Source: Mycobacterium florentinum
GTDB lineage: Bacteria > Actinomycetota > Actinomycetes > Mycobacteriales > Mycobacteriaceae
DNA: 64,000 nt
Reading direction: 5' to 3'
Assembly (NCBI RefSeq): GCF_010730355.1
Contig: NZ_AP022576.1
Span: 2,542,001 to 2,606,000, forward strand
The notes below the pieces were generated by a model that was given only the letters and a program-made list of their open reading frames with translations, was not told the DNA's origin and did not search any database. Shown here piece by piece: positions 25,688 to 34,158 of this stretch. The position numbers and the translations under genes are program-made. Positions within the stretch are counted from its first letter, which is position 1; every line of letters starts with the position of its first letter.

Positions 25688-27040
25688 ATGACCGATGACC
25701 TACCGCGATCAAACCAGCCGTTGCGCCCCGAAGAACCCGCGAACGACGCCACCGCGGCGTCAGACCTGACCCCGGCAGCTCAGCGCGAGAGCAGCCAAGC
25801 TCGAACGCGTGCCCTGCTATTGCGGTGGCCGATGCTCACCGCCGCGGCCACCCTTGCCGTGGCCTTGGTCGCCGGCGGCACGTTCGCGGTCCTTCAGATA
25901 GGCGCCGTCCGCCAGCTGCTCCCGTGGCATACCGGCAGCCAAAACCATGCTCGCGCAACGATTTCGGTGGCGGCGCCCAGCCCGGCCGCCGCGGCGCCCT
26001 CGTTGCCGCCGGGCTGCCCGGACACCGCCGCGTTGGTGCACTCGCTGTCGACCCGCGACAAGCTAGCGCAGCTGTTGATGGTCGGAGTGACCGACGCGGA
26101 CGACGCACGCAGAGTCATCGCCGAGCAACACGTCGGGGGCATCTTCATCGGCAGCTACACCAATCTGTCGATGTTGACCGACGGGTCGCTGACCGCCATC
26201 GGCGCCTCGGCGGAACCGCTGGGACTCGCAGTCAGCGTCGACGAGGAGGGCGGCCGGGTGCAGCGGCTGCGCTCGATCATGAAGCCCGCGCCTTCAGCCA
26301 GGGTGCTGGCCCAAACGGACACACCCGATGAGGTCTACCAACTTGCCTTAGCGCGCGGCCGCCAGATGCGCGGCTTCGGCATCACCATCGATTTCGCGCC
26401 GGTCGTCGACATCACCGACGCACCCGACGACACGGTGATCGGCGACAGGTCGTTCGGCGACATTCCTGCGGAGGTCACGCGATTCGCCGGCGCCTACGCG
26501 AAGGGTCTGCGCGATGCCGGGGTCCTACCGGTGCTGAAGCACTTTCCCGGACACGGTCGCGCGTCCGGAGACTCACACCAAAATGGAGTGACCACTCCGC
26601 CGTTCAGCGCGCTAAAGGATCTGGACCTCGTGCCCTACCAGACCCTGGTGACCCAAACACCGGTGGGTGTGATGATCGGCCACATGCGAGTTCCCGGCTT
26701 GACCGAAACTGACCAGGCAAGCCTGAGCCCGGAAGTGGTTGCGTTGTTGCGCAACGGAACCGGGTACGGAGGACCGCCTTTCGACGGCCCAATCTTCACC
26801 GACGATTTGTCGACGATGAAAGCGATCACCGATCAATACATGGTCTCCGACGCGGTCTTGAAGGCCCTGCAGGCAGGCGAAGACGTCGCGCTGTGGATGA
26901 GTACCACCCAAGTACCGGCTGTGTTGAACAAGTTGGAGCAGGCCGTGGCGGCCCAGGAGCTGAGTATCACCAGCATCGAGGCTTCCGCGCAGCGGATGGC
27001 AAAGGCGAAGGCGGCCTTCAACTCTCATTGTGGTGGTTAG
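25688..27040 (+). CDS. GH3-family glycosidase (NagZ/LpqI-like), membrane-anchored
   Basis: A 450-residue protein with an N-terminal cytoplasmic part, a TM helix near 45-65 (LTAAATLAVALVAGGTFAVL) and a GH3 domain from about residue 105. Signatures: LAQLLMVGV, VSVDEEGGRVQRL, GITIDFAPVVDI, the catalytic-site motif LPVLKHFPGHGRASGDSH (KH and GDSH) and GVMIGHMRVPG. These match beta-N-acetylglucosaminidases that trim peptidoglycan, such as mycobacterial LpqI. It follows the kinase by 21 bp and precedes a beta-lactamase-fold hydrolase by 6 bp, so a cell-wall-remodelling pair is coupled to the kinase operon. The predicted active site is outside the membrane. Confidence 0.87.
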   Translation: MTDDLPRSNQPLRPEEPANDATAASDLTPAAQRESSQARTRALLLRWPMLTAAATLAVALVAGGTFAVLQIGAVRQLLPWHTGSQNHARATISVAAPSPAAAAPSLPPGCPDTAALVHSLSTRDKLAQLLMVGVTDADDARRVIAEQHVGGIFIGSYTNLSMLTDGSLTAIGASAEPLGLAVSVDEEGGRVQRLRSIMKPAPSARVLAQTDTPDEVYQLALARGRQMRGFGITIDFAPVVDITDAPDDTVIGDRSFGDIPAEVTRFAGAYAKGLRDAGVLPVLKHFPGHGRASGDSHQNGVTTPPFSALKDLDLVPYQTLVTQTPVGVMIGHMRVPGLTETDQASLSPEVVALLRNGTGYGGPPFDGPIFTDDLSTMKAITDQYMVSDAVLKALQAGEDVALWMSTTQVPAVLNKLEQAVAAQELSITSIEASAQRMAKAKAAFNSHCGG

Positions 27041-27046
27041 CGGCAG

Positions 27047-28000
27047 ATGAGTCCTAGGCTGAGGCGCAGACAGTACGCCATCATCGGGGCAGCCGCCGCT
27101 GTCATTATCGTCGCCGCAGGTGTCGTTGTCGCGATCAGGCTGACCGGCAGCAATCCGCCCGGCCGCCCTGCGAACGCGGCTCAAACTTCGGCAAGCCCGA
27201 CCCAGACCCAATCCACCGGAACACAGACACAGACCCCTCCCCTGGTGGCCAATGTCACTCCCGGTAGCCCTGACTCGGCCACGTTGAAAGCGGAATTCGC
27301 CAAGCTGCAAAGCGAGATCGACGGCTCAGTCGGAATAGCGATCGCGCCTGCCGGGGATGGGAACGCACCAATTGTCTTGGGCCAATGGTCGATCGGACCG
27401 GCGTGGTCAACCATGAAGATCCCGTTGGTCGTTGCCGCCCTACGCCAACCGGGCCACGGTGACATCACCGACGCGATGACCTCCGCCATCACCAAGTCCG
27501 ACAACGACGCGGCCGAATCGATCTGGGAAGGCCTTGGCAAGCCGGCGGAAGCGGCTCGAACGGTCGAAAACGTTCTCGTCGAAGCGGGCGACCACACCAC
27601 CGTGGAGTCGCAGCGGATTCGGCCCGAGTTCACGGCTTTTGGGCAAACGAAATGGCCATTAGCGGATCAAGTGCGCTTTGCCGCCTTTATGGCATGCGAT
27701 GCGCGAGATGCGCCGGTACGCGAGCTGATGGGCCAAATCGAGCAGAACCAACGATGGGGATTAGGTCAGATCCCCAACACCGCGTTCAAGGGTGGCTGGG
27801 GGCCTTCGACGGAACGAAAATACCTGGTCCGGCAATTCGGCTTTATCACGAACCCGTCGTCCGGCGCCGTCAGCGTTGTCGCGGTGGCGGTGGAGCCCAC
27901 ATCGGGATCATTCGACGACGGCACCGCCGATCTCGACAAGATCGCTGGTTGGCTGAAGGAGCGCATTGACATACTGCCGCACGGCCAATGCGGCCGCTGA
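27047..28000 (+). CDS. membrane-anchored serine hydrolase of the beta-lactamase/PBP fold
   Basis: A 317-residue protein with a TM helix near 8-27 (YAIIGAAAAVIIVAAGVVVA), a Ser/Thr/Gln linker and a class-A-beta-lactamase-like domain. The S-x-x-K motif is STMKIPLVVAALRQ near residue 125, the S-D-N motif is TKSDNDAAESIW near 148 and a K-G-G motif (FKGGWGP) stands where K-T-G would be. Such mycobacterial proteins may be endopeptidases, esterases or weak beta-lactamases. Six bp after the GH3 gene and likely the last gene of the box J operon. Confidence 0.8.
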   Translation: MSPRLRRRQYAIIGAAAAVIIVAAGVVVAIRLTGSNPPGRPANAAQTSASPTQTQSTGTQTQTPPLVANVTPGSPDSATLKAEFAKLQSEIDGSVGIAIAPAGDGNAPIVLGQWSIGPAWSTMKIPLVVAALRQPGHGDITDAMTSAITKSDNDAAESIWEGLGKPAEAARTVENVLVEAGDHTTVESQRIRPEFTAFGQTKWPLADQVRFAAFMACDARDAPVRELMGQIEQNQRWGLGQIPNTAFKGGWGPSTERKYLVRQFGFITNPSSGAVSVVAVAVEPTSGSFDDGTADLDKIAGWLKERIDILPHGQCGR

Positions 28001-28023
28001 CGGGGCGTGGCCCGGATCCGCGA

Positions 28024-28054
28024 CAAGAAATTTACAAGGGTTCGGGCTCACGCT
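28024..28054 (+). promoter_or_regulatory. SARP-type promoter box K (CAAG-N7-CAAG-N10-CACGCT)
   Basis: Same sequence as box I within the leader repeat (28015-28226); upstream of the VWA-PP2C-kinase-kinase operon. Confidence 0.75.
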
Positions 28055-28169
28055 ATCGGAGCATGACGGGCACCCGGCCGGCCTCGCTGGTATGGCACCA
28101 AATCTTGCGTTGCCAAAGCTTGCGAAAAAGTTTCGGGTGTGCGATTCGGGCAGTACACTTTGACGGCCC

Positions 28170-28196
28170 GGGTCAAGCGAATGTGGTGCTTGACCC
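28170..28196 (+). promoter_or_regulatory. 5'-leader inverted repeat, copy 3
   Basis: Third copy of the perfect 9-bp inverted repeat GGGTCAAGC / GCTTGACCC, 30 bp before the VWA GTG. Confidence 0.65.
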
Positions 28197-28226
28197 TAAT
28201 TGTTCGGTGAGAGTGGGTGTGTAGCG

Positions 28227-28892
28227 GTGGAACCTAAGGGATCGATTCTGCTGGTCTATTTCGTCGCCGACGAGTCTGGCTCCATGGGCCACAATATCGG
28301 CGACCTCAACGACGGCCTGGCCTCACTGCACGACGCCCTACAACGAGAATCATTCGCCGCAGCCAAAGTCCGACTCTCGGTGATCGGGTTCTCCGACACC
28401 GCCTTCACCTACCTCGAACCCGCCGATCTGCGCTTCCTGCAAGGCATGCCGGTGCTAACAGCGCAAAGCCTGACCTCCTATGCCGCAGCCTTCGACCAAC
28501 TGTCCTACCGCATCAGCGTCGATGTCCCCAGCCTCAAAGCCCAGGGCTACACCGTGCACCGGCCCGCGGTGTTCTTCTTGACCGACGGCCTGCCCAACGG
28601 CAACGAAGACTGGCGCGCAGTACGCGCCCGACTGCTCGCCCAGCCCGCGGCCCCCAACATCTTGGCCTTCGGCATCGGAGACGCCGACGCAGCCACCGTC
28701 AGCGAGCTGGCCACCAAACCCCACTTCGCGTTCGTCGCCGCCCGCGGCGTCGACACCGGCGCGGCGATCTCCGAATTCCTCACCTCCCTGACCCAATCGG
28801 TCATCAGCTCCGGACAAGCCCTCGCCTCGGGCTCAGCAGAACTGCAATTCGAAAAGCCAGAAGGCTTCACCCTCGCCGTCGACATCGTCTAA
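28227..28892 (+). CDS. VWA (TerY/YegL-like) protein of a complete VWA-PP2C-kinase triad
   Basis: A 221-residue protein nearly identical to the one at 23295, with an intact MIDAS (DESGSM, TDGLPNG). Start GTG 28227. It is followed by a PP2C phosphatase 14 bp later and a kinase overlapping that, giving the exact three-gene order known for TerY-P triads. The cytoplasmic VWA protein is expected to bind the phosphatase or kinase through a metal-dependent contact; this is from family knowledge, not from this sequence. Confidence 0.9.
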   Translation: MEPKGSILLVYFVADESGSMGHNIGDLNDGLASLHDALQRESFAAAKVRLSVIGFSDTAFTYLEPADLRFLQGMPVLTAQSLTSYAAAFDQLSYRISVDVPSLKAQGYTVHRPAVFFLTDGLPNGNEDWRAVRARLLAQPAAPNILAFGIGDADAATVSELATKPHFAFVAARGVDTGAAISEFLTSLTQSVISSGQALASGSAELQFEKPEGFTLAVDIV

Positions 28893-28906
28893 CCACACCC
28901 GCCACC

Positions 28907-30073
28907 ATGGCCTCGTTCCCGCACAGGCGGAAGGACAAAGTACCTCGCGATCAGGAGGATCCCGCGAGGTCTCGACACCGGCGTCGGACGGGCGGCCGGT
29001 CGGTGCCGGTGCCCCCGCCGCCTCCTCCCGCACCTGCCCCGGCGGGGCCGCCCCCGCCTGCGCCGCCCCCACCGAGTACGGGCTCACCGGCAGTTGGCAT
29101 GCCGGGCGGCGTCGCCGAAGTCGTCGGTTCTGCCGTGGTCCCACAGATCGTGATTGGTGCACCCTCTCCGAGTGTCGAGCCATCCGTGATCTCCCCCGAG
29201 TATCGTTCACTGCCGTTTCGCCCCGACGTGGTAATCGACGGTTGGTCCAACGACTACCTGACTGTGCGTGGGGTATCGCAGCGTGGGCATCTGCACCGCT
29301 ACAACGGCGCACCGCGGCAGGACGATTTCGTGATGCACAATCTGCCCGATGGCCGCGTGATCGTCGTTGTCGCCGACGGTGTTTCGGCGGCGCCGCAATC
29401 GCATATCGGCGCGAGCACTGCCACGAAACAAGCCGCCGACTGGCTGCACGCCAACCTCCGCTACGACCTCGCGAACTTCGATTGGCTGCCCCTACTCAAG
29501 AGCACCGCATGGGCACTGAACGAGCGCGCCCAGGCCCTCCTCGGCCTCGACGCACCGGACCCCGTCCGCGCCGAGGAACAACTCGCGACCACGTTGGTCT
29601 GCGCGGTGATCGAGCCCACCGGGGCGCATACCGTGCGCGCCCACTTGATCAGTGCCGGTGATTCGGATGCATGGCTACTATCCGCGGGTCACTACATGGA
29701 GTTGCTCGCCGGCAAGACTGATTCTCCCTCCGGGATCGCCTCGTCGGCCGTGGTGGGATTGCCTCGCGTACCAGCCGAAGTGGCGCCGGTCGTGGTCGAC
29801 ATGGGATACAACGACGTGCTATTGATCGCCACCGACGGGATTGGTGATCCCCTCGGAACGGGACAAGGTGGAGTGGGCAACCTATTTCGTGAGGTGTTAG
29901 GCAGGCCGTCGCCGCCTTCCCTCATCGAGTTCGCCCACGCCGTCGACTTCAGCCGCGAAACATTCGACGACGACCGAACTTTGGTCGCGGTATGGCCAAG
30001 GAGAGAAGCACCGCCTCAAGCGGGGACACGCCAGGCGGCTCGCCCCCGTAGTCAAGTGGAAGGTCTTCAATGA
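28907..30073 (+). CDS. PP2C-type Ser/Thr phosphatase (TerY-P triad)
   Basis: A 388-residue protein. The first 60 residues are basic and then strongly proline-rich (PPPPPPAPAPAGPPPPAP), a likely adaptor tail. The PP2C domain runs from about residue 110: metal-binding region RQDDFVMHNLPDGRVIVVVADGVSAAP, then LISAGDSDAWLL, DVLLIATDGIGDP and FDDDRTLVAVWP, giving the conserved aspartates. It matches YegK/PphC-like phosphatases encoded next to TerY proteins. Its stop overlaps the kinase start (ATGA at 30070-30073), which points to translational coupling. The kinase is its likely substrate. Confidence 0.88.
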   Translation: MASFPHRRKDKVPRDQEDPARSRHRRRTGGRSVPVPPPPPPAPAPAGPPPPAPPPPSTGSPAVGMPGGVAEVVGSAVVPQIVIGAPSPSVEPSVISPEYRSLPFRPDVVIDGWSNDYLTVRGVSQRGHLHRYNGAPRQDDFVMHNLPDGRVIVVVADGVSAAPQSHIGASTATKQAADWLHANLRYDLANFDWLPLLKSTAWALNERAQALLGLDAPDPVRAEEQLATTLVCAVIEPTGAHTVRAHLISAGDSDAWLLSAGHYMELLAGKTDSPSGIASSAVVGLPRVPAEVAPVVVDMGYNDVLLIATDGIGDPLGTGQGGVGNLFREVLGRPSPPSLIEFAHAVDFSRETFDDDRTLVAVWPRREAPPQAGTRQAARPRSQVEGLQ

Positions 30074-31683
30074 CAGGGCAGGTAATCGCGCGCGACAAAC
30101 TGGGTGTGCTGACCAAGATCGGGCAGGGCGGCCAGGGCGTGGTCTATCGCGCGCCCAACGTCAAGACAAAGTTCGCGACGTCGATGGTCTACAAGGAGTA
30201 CAAAACCCAGACCCAAGCCGAAATCGACTTCACCGCGCTGGCCGCGATGCCGGCCCTAGTCGAAGACTCTCTGACGTACGCCCAAGCCGAACGACTAGTC
30301 TCGATCGCCGCGTGGCCGTGTGCTCTCGTCGAAGACAGTGGCAAGACAACGGGATTCGTCATGCCCGCCATATCTGATCAGTTCTTTATCCCGATGACAA
30401 CGGCGAAAGGAACCTCCACCACCACGGCCGAGTTCCAACACTTACTGAACCACTCGACGGTACTGGAAGCCCGCGGCATTAATATCAGTGTTGCACAACG
30501 CTATACACTGCTGCGCGAAGTCGCCTCGACGTTGACGTTTCTGCACGAACACGGCGTGTGCGTCGGCGATATCTCACCAAAGAACCTGTTGTTTTCGCTT
30601 GAACCTCGCGAGGCCATCTACTTCATTGACTGCGACGCCATGCGCATCAACGGAACCTCGGCGCTGCGCCAAGTCGAAACGCCCGGATGGGGCGTGCCTT
30701 CCGGTGAGGAACTGGCCACCATCTACTCCGACACCTACAAGCTCGGGCTGCTGGCGCTCCGGCTGCTCGCCGGTGACCAGAACACCCAAAACCCCCAACA
30801 CCTGCCGACGAGCACCCCCAGCCTACTGCGTCAGATCATCACCGACACACTCAAACCTCAAGCAGAAGCCCGTCCCCTGCCTCAAGCATGGACCTATGTC
30901 CTCGGCCACGCCGTCGAGGAAGCTCAACACCAAACACTCACTGCAGCAGCAGCATCCACCAGCATTGCGCTAGAGCCCCCGCCGACACCGGTCGTGCACT
31001 CGCGACCACCGGCAGGCGGCAAACGCGCTCAGCCCGTGGCATCCCCCGCATACTCTCAGCCCCCGTTCAGCCAGCCACCACCGATGAGCGCACCCCCATC
31101 GCAGCGCTCCACGACGAACGCCTGGCCGTTCGTGGCGCTGGCCGGCGTCATCGCCGTCGTAATCATCGCGGCCGTGGTGCTGGTCAACGCGCTCAAGTCC
31201 AGCCCCAGCAATAGCAATTCATCATTCAACGCCCAGACCACCACCTCCAGCTACTCGGACACGTATTCCAGTTACGCGTCGTCGCCAACGCCGACAACGA
31301 CGGCGACACGCACGTTTTCCATGCCGAGCGATTTACTTTCGGGGCCCGACTTCAACGGCGACCCCAACTGTGTGAATGGCGAGCCGCTGCCCAACCACCC
31401 GGGCGGCAGGGTCGGACCAAAGTCCTACGGGGCCAACGGCGGTAAAACGTCGTGCGCCTTTGCGTTCTCCGTGGGGCGGGCGTATTGGGACACTAATCCC
31501 ACACCCGGACCAGACCCGCAACGCGTAGTCGCGGCCGGCACCGTGGCGTGCACCTTTGTCCAGCAGAGCCATCCGAATGTTCAGTGCTCCGGCAACAACT
31601 TCGTCATGTACTGCTCAATCGAAAGCGGCGACAACTGGATCACTTGCAGGGGCGGCAACGATGCGGTTGTCTACATCTTCTAA
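30070..31683 (+). CDS. membrane atypical Ser/Thr kinase (YegI-like) with sensor 4
   Basis: A 537-residue protein, kinase of the triad. Same catalytic signatures as its sisters (IGQGGQGVVYRAP, VYKEYK, GDISPKNLLF, IDCDAMRI) but more diverged in DNA than the 19.6/24.0 kb pair. Linker with QPPFSQPPP repeats, TM helix near 355-378 (PFVALAGVIAVVIIAAVVLVNA), then a Ser/Thr-rich stalk and a cysteine-rich external domain of about 120 residues (GDPNCVNGEPLPNH, KTSCAFAFSVGRAYW, VACTFV, VQCSGNNF, WITCRGG). The latter resembles secreted domains seen in other mycobacterial membrane proteins. Sixteen bp before the PknD-like kinase. Confidence 0.88.
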   Translation: MTGQVIARDKLGVLTKIGQGGQGVVYRAPNVKTKFATSMVYKEYKTQTQAEIDFTALAAMPALVEDSLTYAQAERLVSIAAWPCALVEDSGKTTGFVMPAISDQFFIPMTTAKGTSTTTAEFQHLLNHSTVLEARGINISVAQRYTLLREVASTLTFLHEHGVCVGDISPKNLLFSLEPREAIYFIDCDAMRINGTSALRQVETPGWGVPSGEELATIYSDTYKLGLLALRLLAGDQNTQNPQHLPTSTPSLLRQIITDTLKPQAEARPLPQAWTYVLGHAVEEAQHQTLTAAAASTSIALEPPPTPVVHSRPPAGGKRAQPVASPAYSQPPFSQPPPMSAPPSQRSTTNAWPFVALAGVIAVVIIAAVVLVNALKSSPSNSNSSFNAQTTTSSYSDTYSSYASSPTPTTTATRTFSMPSDLLSGPDFNGDPNCVNGEPLPNHPGGRVGPKSYGANGGKTSCAFAFSVGRAYWDTNPTPGPDPQRVVAAGTVACTFVQQSHPNVQCSGNNFVMYCSIESGDNWITCRGGNDAVVYIF

Positions 31684-31698
31684 ACGAGAGCCCGCCCG

Positions 31699-33603
31699 TT
31701 GGATGAGATGACGTTTGGGCGTTACCGTCTGCTGTCGGTGATCGGCCGCGGTGGCATGGGCAACGTCTACAAGGCCCGCGACACCGTGATCCCTCGCGAT
31801 GTCGCTATCAAGGTCTTGTCCAACGACCTGGGTGCCGATCCCGACTATCAAGAGCGGTTCCGTCGCGAAGCCCTCGCCGCTGGTCGGCTCAACGAACCCC
31901 ACATCATTTCTATATACGACACCGGGGAGATCGATGGCCGGCTTTATCTGGTGATGCCCGTTGTCGAAGGTGTGGACCTAGATGAACTCCTCCGGCGGGA
32001 TGGGCCGATGAGGCCGCAGCGCGCAGTCCGAATGGTCGAGCAGTTGGCTGACGCTCTACACGCCGCCCATTCGGCCGGACTGGTGCACCGCGACGTCAAG
32101 CCCTCGAACGCGCTGGTGACCGCGAACGACCATGTCTACCTTATTGACTTTGGCATTGCTCATGACGCTGCGGCCCCGAAAATAACGCGAACCGGCGAGA
32201 TGTTCGGCAGCTTTGGTTACATGGCACCGGAGCGATTCGATATCGATGCCGGTCCACCGGACGCCAGTGCCGACATCTATGCGCTGGCTTGTGTGTTCTA
32301 TGAGTGCCTCACCGCCTCTCAGCCCTACCCGGGAACCCCGCAGCAGCAATACAGCGGGCACGTGAACCTTGATCCGCCGAAGCCCACTCGGCTCGTTAGC
32401 ATTCCCGCAGAGTTTGACGAAGTCATTGCCCGCGGCATGGCCAAAGATCCCCGCGAACGCTATGCGAGCGCGTACGACTTATCCGCTGCCGCCCAGCGCG
32501 CGCTGCGCGGCAGGTCCAACGAAGCGAAAGTTGTAATCGATCCGATCAGGTCGGCGGCCCCACCCACCCGTCATCACAATCGGGTGCCACCCGCTCCCCC
32601 AAGCACGCGGCAACATATGCAAACCACTCCCCCGGCTCCGTTTCACGCGAGGCCTGATGCCGCTGCGCCCGCACAGCGGAGCCGGCAGCGCCGACGGCTC
32701 AGTGGCCCATTGATTGCCGGCATCGTTGTCTTGGTCGTGGTCGTTCTCGGCATCACAAGCTATCTCCTGCAACCGAACTCGAACTCACCCGCATCCCAGG
32801 CCCCCGCCCCGCAGGCCCCGCAAGGGCCGGGGGCGGCGGGGCAATCGGCAAACCCTTCGGGGCGGCAGCCCGCGCTACCGTTCACCGGCCTCAACAGGCC
32901 AGGCGGCATCGCGGTCGACGGCGCCGGCGATGTCTACGTCACCGACGGCGGTAACGATCGGGTGTTGGAGCTGACGACGGGGGCGAGCGCTCCGACCGAA
33001 CTGCCATTCGCTGGGTTGGGTAACCCGACCGGTGTCGCAGTGGATACCGCCCGCACCGTTTACGTCACCAACGTCGGCAACAATCGAATACTGAAGCTGG
33101 CGGCGGGCTCGACCAGCACAGTCGAGCTCCCGATCACCGGCCTCAACGGCCCACAAGCAGTTGCGGTCGACAACGCCGGGAACCTCTATATCGCCGCCGG
33201 CAATCGGGTCCTGAAACTTCCGGCGGGATCCAGCAACACCGTGGACTTGGCATTCACCGGTCTCAATGGCGCGACAGGCGTGGCAGTGGACAATGCGGGC
33301 GGGGTCTACGTGACCGACAGCGGCAATAATCGTGTGCTGAAACTAACGGCCGGCTCGGCCCAGAGTCTGCCGTTCACCGGCCTGAACAAACCGGACGGCG
33401 TAGCGGTGGACACCGGCAGCAATGTCTACGTGGTCGACAGCGGTAACAATCGTGTGCTGAAACTGCCCGCAAACGCGTCCGCGCCAACAGCCTTGTCGTC
33501 CAACAACTTTAAGAACCCTGGTGGCGTGGCGGTCGACGCGGCCGGCAACGTCTACGTCGCTGACACAGGAAACAACCGAGTGGTGAAACTCGCGGCAGGC
33601 TGA
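31699..33603 (+). CDS. PknD-like Ser/Thr kinase with extracellular NHL beta-propeller
   Basis: A 634-residue canonical Hanks-type kinase, start TTG 31699. Kinase residues 7-270: GRGGMGNVYKA, VAIKVL, HRDVKPSN, IDFGIA and the APE-like MAPERF. Pro-rich linker, TM helix near 335-355 (LIAGIVVLVVVVLGITSYLL) and six NHL repeats (GIAVDGAGDVYVTDGGNDRV and similar). This is the architecture of M. tuberculosis PknD (664 residues), whose propeller is an external sensor. It is the last gene of the box K operon. Its propeller repeats are close to those of the two stand-alone NHL proteins in this island. Confidence 0.92.
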   Translation: MDEMTFGRYRLLSVIGRGGMGNVYKARDTVIPRDVAIKVLSNDLGADPDYQERFRREALAAGRLNEPHIISIYDTGEIDGRLYLVMPVVEGVDLDELLRRDGPMRPQRAVRMVEQLADALHAAHSAGLVHRDVKPSNALVTANDHVYLIDFGIAHDAAAPKITRTGEMFGSFGYMAPERFDIDAGPPDASADIYALACVFYECLTASQPYPGTPQQQYSGHVNLDPPKPTRLVSIPAEFDEVIARGMAKDPRERYASAYDLSAAAQRALRGRSNEAKVVIDPIRSAAPPTRHHNRVPPAPPSTRQHMQTTPPAPFHARPDAAAPAQRSRQRRRLSGPLIAGIVVLVVVVLGITSYLLQPNSNSPASQAPAPQAPQGPGAAGQSANPSGRQPALPFTGLNRPGGIAVDGAGDVYVTDGGNDRVLELTTGASAPTELPFAGLGNPTGVAVDTARTVYVTNVGNNRILKLAAGSTSTVELPITGLNGPQAVAVDNAGNLYIAAGNRVLKLPAGSSNTVDLAFTGLNGATGVAVDNAGGVYVTDSGNNRVLKLTAGSAQSLPFTGLNKPDGVAVDTGSNVYVVDSGNNRVLKLPANASAPTALSSNNFKNPGGVAVDAAGNVYVADTGNNRVVKLAAG

Positions 33604-33626
33604 GGCCCCCGGAGCCCGCCGGACAT

Positions 33627-33884
33627 TCATCCGCTCTTTTTCTTGGCCAAGGCGTCTACGCAGCCCTGAATCCACTCCTGCTGATTGAGACCCTGCGCCT
33701 GGTTCGTTGCCCAGGAGCCACAAACCGTGGTGGACCCCATCAAGCCAGCTTGGGTTTGTACCAAACTATTGCCGTCGGCGAAGTTGAACCCCTTGTTGTA
33801 GGAGTCGCTGTGGCCGAACGAGCCGCCGCAGGCGGTCAGAACGGCGGCAGTAAGCAGGCCAACCGCAGCAAGAACGTTCTTCAC
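33627..33884 (-). CDS. small lipoprotein
   Basis: An 85-residue protein with signal sequence MKNVLAAVGLLTAAVL and lipobox TAC-G, followed by SYNKGFNFADGN, one Cys pair (TTVCGSW, IQGCVDAL) and a basic tail. The same S-Y-x-x-G / C-x-x-W / GC pattern occurs in the external part of the DUF2510 protein at 11036. It is the only gene behind promoter box L and convergent with the PknD-like gene. Function unknown. Confidence 0.8.
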   Translation of the reverse strand: MKNVLAAVGLLTAAVLTACGGSFGHSDSYNKGFNFADGNSLVQTQAGLMGSTTVCGSWATNQAQGLNQQEWIQGCVDALAKKKSG

Positions 33885-33918
33885 TAGCTCAATCCTTTCG
33901 TCGGGCAGTCACGAGCAA

Positions 33919-33949
33919 ACGTTGAGGCGGGCGGCTTGCAGAATTCTTG
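33919..33949 (-). promoter_or_regulatory. SARP-type promoter box L (CAAG-N7-CAAG-N10-CAACGT)
   Basis: Minus-strand CAAGAATTCTGCAAG, 10 bp, CAACGT; 35 bp upstream of the small lipoprotein start, divergent from box M. Confidence 0.75.
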
Positions 33950-34068
33950 TAACCGAAGAAATTCGCCGACTTCGCTGCACACCAACATGTTTGGCCCGCG
34001 ATACCGCGGCACATGACGAGCAATTGCGGCCAGAATCCGGCGTGCCGGTGTCGTCATGTGCAGGGCTG

Positions 34069-34099
34069 CAAGGATTTTGCAAGCCGCCGGCCATACCGT
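34069..34099 (+). promoter_or_regulatory. SARP-type promoter box M (CAAG-N7-CAAG-N10-TACCGT)
   Basis: Plus-strand CAAGGATTTTGCAAG, 10 bp, TACCGT, the only one of the fifteen hexamers beginning with T as a full TANNNT; upstream of 34159. Confidence 0.75.
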
Positions 34100-34158
34100 C
34101 ACTGCGTTCACTGACGTCACCAGATAACGCTGACGCCTTATGGCAAGGGAGAACAAGA

